From: UBA6136 sp039795615
GTDB lineage: Bacteria > Pseudomonadota > Gammaproteobacteria > Methylococcales > Methylococcaceae
Reading direction: 5' to 3'
Length of the DNA stretch: 28,240 nucleotides
NCBI GenBank assembly: GCA_039795615.1
Contig: JBDKLO010000094.1
Span: 1 to 28,240 of the forward strand
Part shown: positions 1 through 6,215 of the stretch, piece by piece
Layout: every line of letters begins with the position of its first letter
Numbering within the stretch: the stretch's first letter is position 1
The notes under the pieces: generated by a model
Told to the model about the DNA's origin: nothing
Databases searched by the model: none
The model's input: the letters and a program-made list of their open reading frames with translations, nothing else
Made by a program: the position numbers and the translations under genes

Positions 1-300
1 CAGTACCTAGCGCGCTTAACAGCGCCTGACGGCCAGCATTAGACGTCCATTGATTAGATGGCTTCAATGCACGGCAGGACAGTCATAGGAACAACAAATT
101 CGGATGGCAGCATTGGGTCGATATGAGCCCAGCCCATCTAGAGTTCTGGCCATCTCTATTTATGAATCCTATTCATAACCAAGGCCCCTCATTTTCGATT
201 AGTCACTGAGGGCCCCCTCCGATACAGTTTCGTCCGTGGGAGTCAGTGGAACCTCTTGAACCACTAACCCGAAACATTTGGCCCCGGAGGGATAAAGAAA
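1..300. other. Non-coding stretch upstream of the AlpA-like gene
   Basis: No convincing gene is seen in these 300 bases. The plus frame from base 1 is open only to the stop at 40-42 and could be the tail of a gene cut by the window edge. A short minus-strand frame open below about base 67 lacks an ATG and a ribosome binding site. The stretch holds a perfect inverted repeat (160-178) and one arm of a 12-base inverted pair (193-204). A good Shine-Dalgarno (GGAGG, about 285-290) serves the next gene. Confidence 0.5.
160..178. repeat. Perfect 8-bp inverted repeat (TTATGAAT-CCT-ATTCATAA)
   Basis: Arms 160-167 and 171-178 are exact reverse complements with a 3-base spacer. The repeat lies about 120 bases upstream of the AlpA-like start. 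It has no U-run of the kind a terminator needs, so an operator for a dimeric regulator is the more natural reading. This is inference. Confidence 0.55.
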
Positions 301-535
301 ATGCAAACCAGTTCAGAAGTCTTGAGTCAAAATGATCGTTTCCTCCGATTGAGAGAGGTGCTCTCGCTCACGGGTAGATCGAAGACGAGCGTTTATTCGG
401 ATCCTAACTTCCCCAGGCCTGTAAAACTCAGCATGAGGCAGAGCGCATGGATTGAGAGCGAAGTCAAAACGTGGATGAATGAGAGGGTTTTGGCATCCCG
501 TGGTGATCAGCACTGATATCCCCGACTAATCGAAA
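193..535. repeat. 12-bp inverted pair flanking the AlpA-like gene
   Basis: TTTCGATTAGTC at 193-204 and its exact reverse complement GACTAATCGAAA at 524-535 bracket the AlpA-like gene on both sides. The two arms are about 320 bases apart. The role is unknown; recombinase or regulator binding sites are possible. Confidence 0.4.
301..516 (+). CDS. AlpA-family phage/island transcriptional regulator
   Basis: A 71-residue protein with the AlpA pattern: 'FLRLREVLSLTGRSKTSVY' forms a MerR/excisionase-like winged helix-turn-helix, followed by 'FPRPVKL' and the closing 'AWIESEVKTWMNER'. AlpA proteins are small DNA-binding activators, and some act as excisionases for P4-like integrases. The ATG is preceded by GGAGG with about 9-10 bases spacing, which supports this start. 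The gene converges on the integrase 58 bases away, the usual partner of AlpA proteins. It probably controls integrase expression or directs excision; which of these cannot be read from sequence. The family assignment is firm, the exact role is not. Confidence 0.85.
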   Translation: MQTSSEVLSQNDRFLRLREVLSLTGRSKTSVYSDPNFPRPVKLSMRQSAWIESEVKTWMNERVLASRGDQH

Positions 536-573
536 TGGATGATGTGGGTTAGAGCTAAAGAATCATGACAGCT

Positions 574-1803
574 TTAATCCACGTCATCTTCTGACTCTGA
601 TGGCTCCACAACAACCATCTCCTTTCCTTCTTTAAGAAGATCCAAATAATCAGCCCATTTTTGCATCATGCGAACGCGTTCTTTGATGAACCGCGTTCGA
701 TTGTAGGCGGCACCCAGTGCATCAGGCACCTTATGAGCGAGTTGATGCTCGATGATTTCGGGGCGAATATGAAGTTCTTCGGCCAAAAGTGTTCTGGCCA
801 TTGCCCTAAATCCATGGCCTGTCATTTCACCTTTTTCAAGCCCCATTCGTCTTAAGGCCGACAATATCGCGTTGTCACTGAGGGGGCGACTATCGCAGCG
901 TGGGGTCGGGAAGACATATAGCCCCCTGCCGGTGAGGGGATAGATTTCCTTTAGTATCGCCACAGCCTGGTGGCTCAACGGAACCAGATGGTCTGTTTTC
1001 GTCTTGCTCGCAACGAATCGCCACTCCATTCGTTCAAAGTTGATCTCGGCCCATTTGGCTTGCCGAAGTTCACCCGGTCGGACAAAGACCAAAGGAGCAA
1101 GTCGGAGTGCACACTTCACGACAAAAGAACCCTCATAGTCGTCCATGGCCTTGAGAAGGGGCCCGACCTTCTTGGGATCAACGATCGCAGAAAAATGATT
1201 GACGCGGGGGGAGGGAAGGGCTCCTTTGAGGTCGGGACATGGATCCCGCTCGGCTCTCCCAGTGGCAATGGCGTAACGCATGACCTGGCTGATTGAGCTT
1301 TTTGCTCGATGAGCACTTTCAACTGCTCCTCGAGCGGCAATTCGGCGAAGAAGAACCAAGACCTCGGGCGCGGTAATTTGTGAAATCGGGCGTTTCCCAA
1401 TCCAAGGGAACACATCCTTTTCGAGTCTTGTGAAGATTCTTCCCGAATGATTCTCAGCTATTTCGTGGCGGCGATGCTCAAACCACTCCCTTGCTATGGC
1501 TTCAAAAGAATTGTTTGCAGAACCAATTGCGGACGCTCTGTGGGCTTGCCGTGCAAAGCTGGGATCAACTCCTTCCTGCAGGAGCCGTCTGGCATCTTCG
1601 CAGAGTGCGCGAGCATCTTTTAAATTGACTTCGGGATAGACGCCTAGTGAGATGCGTTTTTCCTTTCCGTTGAAGCGATATTTGAATCGCCACCACTTGC
1701 CCCCATTGGGGGCAACTTCGATATAAAGGCCTTTACCGTCGGCATATCTCATTGCCTTGGGGCCGGGCTTTAACTGTTTGATTTGTATGTCAATCAAGGG
1801 CAT
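574..1803 (-). CDS. int: P4-type tyrosine recombinase (integrase)
   Basis: About 409 residues. The N-terminus 'MPLIDIQIKQLKPGPKAM' then 'GLYIEVAPNGGKWWRF' is the arm-type DNA-binding domain (DUF4102) of P4-family integrases. A SAM-like core-binding domain follows around residues 95-180. The catalytic domain shows 'RPGELRQAKW' (first Arg), 'HGFRAMARTLL' (His and second Arg) and 'HQLAHKVPDALGAAYNRT' with the nucleophilic Tyr. I chose the ATG at 1803 rather than an upstream GTG at 1818 because family members begin M-P-L with this spacing. Length is normal and the gene looks intact. It sits next to the tmRNA 3' end and would catalyse site-specific integration and excision there. GTTGCCCCCAA motifs around and inside its 5' end may be arm-type or regulator sites. 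Confidence 0.93.
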   Translation of the reverse strand: MPLIDIQIKQLKPGPKAMRYADGKGLYIEVAPNGGKWWRFKYRFNGKEKRISLGVYPEVNLKDARALCEDARRLLQEGVDPSFARQAHRASAIGSANNSFEAIAREWFEHRRHEIAENHSGRIFTRLEKDVFPWIGKRPISQITAPEVLVLLRRIAARGAVESAHRAKSSISQVMRYAIATGRAERDPCPDLKGALPSPRVNHFSAIVDPKKVGPLLKAMDDYEGSFVVKCALRLAPLVFVRPGELRQAKWAEINFERMEWRFVASKTKTDHLVPLSHQAVAILKEIYPLTGRGLYVFPTPRCDSRPLSDNAILSALRRMGLEKGEMTGHGFRAMARTLLAEELHIRPEIIEHQLAHKVPDALGAAYNRTRFIKERVRMMQKWADYLDLLKEGKEMVVVEPSESEDDVD

Positions 1804-1857
1804 TTGGGGGCAACTCACTTTGGGTTCACTAGAGTTGCCCCCAATGTTGCCCCCAAA
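1697..1857. repeat. Cluster of GTTGCCCCCAA motifs at the integrase 5' end
   Basis: Two direct copies lie at 1834-1844 and 1846-1856, and an inverted copy (TTGGGGGCAAC) at 1804-1814. The outer pair forms a perfect 13-bp inverted repeat (1804-1816 and 1832-1844) around the integrase start. A 19-bp perfect palindrome of the same motif (1697-1715) lies inside the integrase reading frame, where it encodes part of the P-N-G-G-K stretch. These look like binding sites for the integrase arm domain or for a regulator. Confidence 0.6.
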
Positions 1858-1900
1858 ACTATTCGGTTGTCAAAGGTCTTAGTGGTCCTTGTAGGACAAC

Positions 1901-1941
1901 AAAAAAGGCCGAAACCCTTGATTTGATTGGGTTATCGACCT
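1901..1941 (-). terminator. Intrinsic terminator downstream of ssrA
   Basis: Read on the minus strand, GGTCGATAACCC (1940-1929) pairs with GGGTTTCGGCC (1917-1907) with small imperfections, and a run of six T (1906-1901) follows. It lies 27 bases after the tmRNA 3' end and before the integrase. If the integration point is in the tmRNA 3' end, this terminator was brought in by the element. Confidence 0.65.
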
Positions 1942-1967
1942 TTATCGGTTCCTACGGAACATGGTAT

Positions 1968-1995
1968 TGGTGGAGGTGGCGGGAATTGAACCCGC
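1968..1995. other. Presumed attachment site (tmRNA 3' end, T-arm and acceptor)
   Basis: The tmRNA 3' end including the encoded CCA and the GGTTCAATTCCCGCC T-arm region is adjacent to the integrase. This segment is the usual crossover site for ssrA-targeting integrases. The exact core cannot be set without the other junction, which lies outside the window. Confidence 0.5.
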
Positions 1996-2322
1996 GTCCG
2001 CAAATCCTCCGCCTTCGGCTCTACATGCTTATCCGTGTCATTGGTTTTAGCCGAGCACTTCCCGACAGGAAGGGAAGAGAGCAGCGATTCCGTTAGGTTT
2101 TAGCGATTTGGCCCCGGACATGCCTCCTCGCGAGCTTATGCTTGAGTTATCCCCGAAAGACAGCGTCCAATAAGCAGACCCTGCTCAGAGACTGGCCTTA
2201 AGCGGCCAGAGCGTAGTTGTCGTCGTTGGCAACTAACTTAGTTGCAGATAGTTTTACGAGGGAAACTGCACCTCGGCATGCACCTTGGGTTTTGCGATCC
2301 ACGTCGAAGCCATGTCACCCCC
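1968..2322 (-). ncRNA. ssrA: tmRNA (transfer-messenger RNA)
   Basis: On the minus strand the 5' end GGGGGTGACATGG pairs with the 3' CCACCTCC before the encoded ACCA, giving a 7-bp acceptor stem. The 3' end carries a tRNA-like T-arm (GGTTCAATTCCCGCC). The tag reading frame at 2230-2198 reads GCC AAC GAC GAC AAC TAC GCT CTG GCC GCT TAA, giving ANDDNYALAA, a close match to the proteobacterial proteolysis tag. Length is 355 bases, near the usual 350-365, in one piece rather than permuted. With SmpB it rescues stalled ribosomes and tags the nascent chains for degradation. A perfect TATAAT lies just upstream and a terminator just downstream. Confidence 0.97.
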
Positions 2323-2328
2323 AAAGTA

Positions 2329-2356
2329 AGCTTGGAATTATAGAGTTTTCCAAGCT
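2329..2356 (-). promoter_or_regulatory. ssrA promoter -10 inside a perfect 9-bp inverted repeat
   Basis: A perfect TATAAT (minus strand, 2342-2337) sits 14 bases before the mature tmRNA 5' end, suitable for a short leader removed by RNase P. No clear -35 is seen. The -10 is embedded in AGCTTGGAA (2329-2337), a 10-base spacer and TTCCAAGCT (2348-2356), a perfect dyad. A repressor bound here would block the promoter. The dyad also lies about 110 bases upstream of the divergent CYP51 gene. Confidence 0.6.
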
Positions 2357-2465
2357 AGGCTCATAGTGAGGGTAAGCGCCCAGGATATCAAGGGTCTTTG
2401 CGCTATCATTGCAAGATAAATGCGGTTCCGGCCGTCTCCAATCCCTCAGTCCAATCTAAAAGTCC

Positions 2466-4106
2466 ATGTCTGAAAACAGCACTACGAAGTCAAAAGCCAA
2501 ACTTCCCCCGGTTCTTCCGGGTGCCAAACCATTTGTTGGCCATATTCTTGAGTTTGGAAAAAATCCTCACGAATTCATGATGAGGCTTCGTGAAAAGCTT
2601 GGGGATGTGGCTGAGTTCAAGATGTTCCATCAGGACATGGTCCTTCTTACGGGCGACAAGGCTTCAGAGGCTTTCTATAGGGCGGCCGACGAGGTACTTG
2701 ATCAGGGTGCGGCCTACAAGATCATGACCCCTATCTTTGGTCATGGTGTTGTTTTTGATGCCCCCATCAAGCGTAAGAATCAGCAGCTTCAAATGCTGAT
2801 GCCTGCGCTTCGTGATAAACCCATGCGAACCTACTCGGACCTCATTGTGGAGGAGGTTGAGGGTTTGATTTCGGAGTGGGGTGAAGAGGGTGAGATTGAT
2901 CTTCTTGAGTTTACGAAAGAACTGACCATCTATACCTCTAGTCACTGTCTTCTGGGACCTGAGTTTCGCCATGAGCTCAACAAAGAGTTTGCGGAGATTT
3001 ATCACGATCTGGAGAGGGGCATTCAGCCCATTGCGTATGTGTTCCCAAATCTGCCCTTGCCGGTTTTTAGGCGCAGAGACAAGGCCCGTGCCCGCCTTCA
3101 GTCCTTAGTGACTGAGATCATGGAACGGCGCTCGAAAGAGCGCTCGGGAAGCCCTAATGTTTTCCAGACCTTGATTGATGCCAGTTATGAAGATGGCACG
3201 AAACTCACGCCACATGAAATTACAGGCATGTTGGTCGCCACGATTTTCGCAGGCCATCACACCAGTTCCGGGACGACCGCTTGGGTATTAATTGAGCTTC
3301 TGAGGCATCCGGAATGGATGGAAAAAGTGGTAGGCGAGTTGGATCAGCTGTTCGGTGAAGATGGCGCCGTGACCTTTGAGTCACTTCGTCAAATCCCTAA
3401 TCTTGAGAGTGTGCTAAAGGAAGTCCTGAGGCTGCATCCCCCTTTGATTATTCTGATGCGTAAAGTCTTGGAAGATTTTACGGTGGAAGACACCCTGATT
3501 CCTGCGGGGAAATTTGTCTGCGCTGCACCTGCGATTACGCATCGTATTGAGTCTCTCTTTCCGAATCCTGAGCAATTCGATCCCGATCGGTATTCGCCTG
3601 AACGAGGCGAAGACAAGAATCTCTATGCCTGGCAAGCGTTTGGTGGGGGTCGCCACAAGTGTTCGGGCAATGCGTTTGCCCTTTTCCAGATCAAAGCCAT
3701 TTTCTGCATCTTACTCAGACGCTATGAGTTTGAGCTGGTCGAGGCGCCCGAAACCTATCGAGATGATTACACCAAGATGGTCGTGGAGCCGGCATCCCCA
3801 TGCCGAATCCGCTATCGGAAAAGGCCTGAACGCGCTGAGGCGGTGGTGACGTCTTCATCAGCATCCTCAGCAGAGGAGGGCGCGGATGCTCCGGCACGAG
3901 TCCAGATCGTCGTAGACATGGATTTATGCAAGGGTCATGCGACCTGTCAGGGTGAGGCGCCTGAACTATTCAAAGTGGATGAGGCGGGGCGTTTGACAGT
4001 CCTCAATGCCTATCCTGATGCCAGTGTCATTGAAAAGGCCCGAGCTGCGGCCCGGTATTGCCCAACACAAGCTATCCAGATTTTGGGAGACAAAGAACCG
4101 ACTTAG
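2466..4106 (+). CDS. cyp51: Sterol 14-alpha-demethylase (CYP51) fused to a ferredoxin
   Basis: A 546-residue fusion. Residues 1-460 are a cytochrome P450 with CYP51 traits: 'YKIMTPIFGHGVVFDAP' in the B'-C region, I-helix 'AGHHTSSGTTAW', ExxR in 'EVLRLHPP', and heme loop 'FGGGRHKCSGNAF' with ligand Cys399. An Ala/Ser/Glu-rich linker leads to a C-terminal ferredoxin of about 65 residues with Cys488-x2-His491-x2-Cys494 and Cys532-Pro, the [3Fe-4S] pattern in which His replaces one Cys. The enzyme removes the 14-alpha methyl of lanosterol-type sterols, with the ferredoxin feeding electrons directly. This architecture is known from Methylococcus capsulatus CYP51. There is no N-terminal membrane anchor. 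It converges on the glycosyltransferase with a 3-base gap. The start ATG has a weak ribosome binding site. Confidence 0.93.
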   Translation: MSENSTTKSKAKLPPVLPGAKPFVGHILEFGKNPHEFMMRLREKLGDVAEFKMFHQDMVLLTGDKASEAFYRAADEVLDQGAAYKIMTPIFGHGVVFDAPIKRKNQQLQMLMPALRDKPMRTYSDLIVEEVEGLISEWGEEGEIDLLEFTKELTIYTSSHCLLGPEFRHELNKEFAEIYHDLERGIQPIAYVFPNLPLPVFRRRDKARARLQSLVTEIMERRSKERSGSPNVFQTLIDASYEDGTKLTPHEITGMLVATIFAGHHTSSGTTAWVLIELLRHPEWMEKVVGELDQLFGEDGAVTFESLRQIPNLESVLKEVLRLHPPLIILMRKVLEDFTVEDTLIPAGKFVCAAPAITHRIESLFPNPEQFDPDRYSPERGEDKNLYAWQAFGGGRHKCSGNAFALFQIKAIFCILLRRYEFELVEAPETYRDDYTKMVVEPASPCRIRYRKRPERAEAVVTSSSASSAEEGADAPARVQIVVDMDLCKGHATCQGEAPELFKVDEAGRLTVLNAYPDASVIEKARAAARYCPTQAIQILGDKEPT

Positions 4107-4109
4107 GAT

Positions 4110-5288
4110 TTAGCCCAGGCGCGACTGAAGATTGAGCCGGTAGCGACGACCGCGCCAGTTCACTTCCCGGCGAATCCAGATCTGGGCGTAGATCATAGGG
4201 GCTGCAAGCCAGATGATCATTGATCCCCAAGCAAAGCGCCATGGAATGGGTTGCTTGGACATCCTGTAGTGAAGGTTGTTGATAGTGATAGGCACGGAAA
4301 GTGCCGTTACCAGTCCTAAGAGGCTTACTGCGTGCAATCCCTGAGAGAGACCATAGCCGGTTGCGATAATCCCACCCCAAAGGGCAAAACCCGTTAAGGC
4401 ATGGGGAAGTTTCGTCGTCCAGAAAGGAAGTCCCGACATTGAGAAAGCGATCCATCTAACCAGGATTCCGACAAACTCCTCAAAGGAACAATCTTGCTGG
4501 ATGATCGATACGGGTTTGGGAGATAGCAGGTTCCGATAGCCTTCCTCGACCATGCGTTTGCCAAGATACATGTCATCAACCAGCTGGCCTTCAGCAGTTT
4601 CAAGCCCACCGATGGCGTCAATGGCCTCTCGGCGAAGGACCATCATATGCCCCATGATGAAGGGGAGGGTCCCTTTGGCGCGTTGCGCGGTCGCCAAGGC
4701 TGAGGGCTCATAAAGTCCGTTCACCATGACCGCATAACCGACATCCCCCAGGGTGTGTGGCGTTGCGGAGGAAACGACCGTCGGAAAAGCAGAGCCTGCT
4801 CCTTCATCAGCGAGAAGGGTTGCGACCAGACGACTGAGATCACCCGGCGTCTGGCGGATGTCAGAATCAACAAAAGCGATCAGCGTGTGATGAGCGCCAG
4901 CCATGGCTTGGATCATGGCGTTGAGTTTGCCTGTCCGATTGCGAGGGGGTTGTCCTGAAAAAAGAATTTCAGCCTCAGCGTAAAGCCCTTGTGATTTTCT
5001 CTCAGAGATGACTTGTTTGACAATCCGAACAGCGGGATCCTCGTCGTCATCAAAGACAAACAGGGTTTCAAGTGCACCCGGATAGTTATCCTCAAACCCT
5101 GCAATCACATTTTCCCGAAGACCACTGTCGATCCCCTTGATAGGCCTGATGACTGTAAGGGACGGATAGGTTTTGGGTGGCGTGGGTTCGATTTGCTGAC
5201 GAATCGCGATGCGTTGCATGGCATAGAAAGCCCAAACCCACGCAAGCAGGAGTCCCAGAATAATAAGAATGGGGATCGTAATAGGCAT
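4110..5288 (-). CDS. Membrane glycosyltransferase, GT2/GT21 (ceramide glucosyltransferase/HpnI-like)
   Basis: 392 residues. An N-terminal membrane helix (about 3-23) is followed by a cytoplasmic catalytic domain: 'SLTVIRPIKGIDSGL', the D-x-D-like 'AFVDSDIR', and 'QLVDDMYLGKRM' with the D3 Asp pair. The acceptor motif region reads 'ILVRW', where the usual R/Q of (R/Q)xxRW is replaced. Three hydrophobic segments lie in the C-terminal third (about 290-375). GT21 and the hopanoid enzyme HpnI move a sugar from a nucleotide donor to a membrane lipid alcohol. It starts 11 bases after the exported TPR protein, so the two are probably co-transcribed. In a sterol locus a sterol or sterol-derived polyol is a plausible acceptor, but glycosylation of ceramide or hopanoid is equally open from sequence. 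Confidence 0.8.
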   Translation of the reverse strand: MPITIPILIILGLLLAWVWAFYAMQRIAIRQQIEPTPPKTYPSLTVIRPIKGIDSGLRENVIAGFEDNYPGALETLFVFDDDEDPAVRIVKQVISERKSQGLYAEAEILFSGQPPRNRTGKLNAMIQAMAGAHHTLIAFVDSDIRQTPGDLSRLVATLLADEGAGSAFPTVVSSATPHTLGDVGYAVMVNGLYEPSALATAQRAKGTLPFIMGHMMVLRREAIDAIGGLETAEGQLVDDMYLGKRMVEEGYRNLLSPKPVSIIQQDCSFEEFVGILVRWIAFSMSGLPFWTTKLPHALTGFALWGGIIATGYGLSQGLHAVSLLGLVTALSVPITINNLHYRMSKQPIPWRFAWGSMIIWLAAPMIYAQIWIRREVNWRGRRYRLNLQSRLG

Positions 5289-5299
5289 GGGCTTTTTTT

Positions 5300-6004
5300 C
5301 TACTTGCCGATGGCGTTTAGGAACTGATTATAGAAACCAGGGCTTTCGGCTTTTCCTTCCCGGGCGCTCTTGAGAGAGACTTTGAGTTCTTCCTTGAGCT
5401 TTAAGTCTGATAATCGTGACGATTCTCTTACTGGCGCTCTTTCAGCTTTTTCGAGGTAGGGAAGCGCTGCAGTCGCATCGCCTTCATCAAGCAGAAAGTC
5501 GCCATAGAAATAATTGGTGTCTAGACCATCGGGGTAGAGGCGGATGGCCGTCTCAAGATAACTGCGAGCCACCTTGTTATCGCCAAACGAAAGAGGCCAT
5601 CCCGGAAGGCGATAGTAGAGATTACCCAGAATGACATAACCGCTCCCATCCATGGCGAGAGGGTCCTTAGCTAAACCTTGCTGCACGTATTGGCGCGCTT
5701 TTTTGACGCGACCCAAAGCGCTGAATCCACCTTCATTAGCGGCTAAAGAACATTGAACTAACCCCGCCACCAGATAGGCCTCAGCAGCATCTGGATATCT
5801 TTGTATGAGAGTTTCCGCCTTCATGCTCAGGGTTTTCAGAACGGGTTCCTGTTGATCTGGTGGGAGACTGTAAAAGGCTGATTCCCACTCGTCCTTAATT
5901 TCCTGAATGACCTTTAAGTCCGAGGCGGGTAGGGCGCTGATGGACGGGGCAATGGCTCCAAGAAGAAAGAGTAAGCCGAGGGTCGGTAAAGAGAAAAATC
6001 GCAT
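5300..6004 (-). CDS. Exported TPR protein, BstC/TRAP-T-like paralogue
   Basis: About 234 residues from the ATG at 6004; an upstream TTG at 6040 is possible, but the signal peptide 'MRFFSLPTLGLLFLLGAIA' begins at the ATG. No lipobox cysteine follows, so a soluble periplasmic protein is expected. The body is helical repeats, with 'LGNLYYRLPGWPLSFGD' followed by 'NYFYGDFLLDEGDATAALPY'. The same layout, LGxLYxxxPxWPxxxGDxxKA, occurs in the lipoprotein at 9731-10528, so the two are paralogues. It sits ahead of the glycosyltransferase in a two-gene unit, after the terminator that closes the monooxygenase transcript. A role in carrying sterol or a modified sterol through the periplasm is inferred from the BstC relationship. 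Confidence 0.75.
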   Translation of the reverse strand: MRFFSLPTLGLLFLLGAIAPSISALPASDLKVIQEIKDEWESAFYSLPPDQQEPVLKTLSMKAETLIQRYPDAAEAYLVAGLVQCSLAANEGGFSALGRVKKARQYVQQGLAKDPLAMDGSGYVILGNLYYRLPGWPLSFGDNKVARSYLETAIRLYPDGLDTNYFYGDFLLDEGDATAALPYLEKAERAPVRESSRLSDLKLKEELKVSLKSAREGKAESPGFYNQFLNAIGK

Positions 6005-6093
6005 GCTGTAGCGGCAAGGTAAAAGTTCCGATTCAAGCAAGCTGCTTGATCGTGGTCTATCGGGACATACCGTTAAGACCGCAAGCGAGCCAT

Positions 6094-6099
6094 TTTATA
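6094..6099 (-). promoter_or_regulatory. Possible -10 for the TPR-glycosyltransferase unit
   Basis: TATAAA on the minus strand lies about 90 bases before the TPR start, in the gap after the terminator at 6172-6198. No good -35 is seen at 16-18 bases, so this is only a candidate. Confidence 0.25.
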
Positions 6100-6171
6100 G
6101 TCGTTCGCAGGCTAAGGGAATTGAGTTGCGGCAGTGAGGCGATAAAAATCCGACAAGCTGATATTGCTAAT

Positions 6172-6198
6172 AAAAAACCCATGCAAAGCATGGGTTTT
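6172..6198 (-). terminator. Strong intrinsic terminator after squalene monooxygenase
   Basis: On the minus strand AAAACCCATGC pairs with GCATGGGTTTT across a TTT loop (11 bp), ending in six T (6177-6172). It lies 17 bases after the monooxygenase stop. The plus strand side ends in four T, so it may work weakly in both directions. It separates the monooxygenase from the TPR-glycosyltransferase pair. Confidence 0.85.
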
Positions 6199-6215
6199 AG
6201 AGTCGGAATCAGGAT

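Larger units (their letters stand above)
1..1968. mobile_element. Right end of an integrated island/prophage-like element in ssrA (partial)
   Basis: An AlpA-type regulator and a P4-type tyrosine integrase lie directly against the 3' end of the tmRNA gene, a classic integration target for such elements. The integrase gene begins about 165 bases from the tmRNA end, as expected for the integrase-proximal attachment junction. The second junction, a direct repeat of the tmRNA 3' end, is not in the window, so the element must extend leftwards. Its cargo and its class (prophage, satellite or integrative element) cannot be told from this part. Confidence 0.75.

Noticed and set aside
1..67. Open minus-strand frame running off the left edge
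   Set aside because: Its composition looks somewhat protein-like, but it begins after a stop with only a TTG near base 67 and no ribosome binding site, and too little is in the window.
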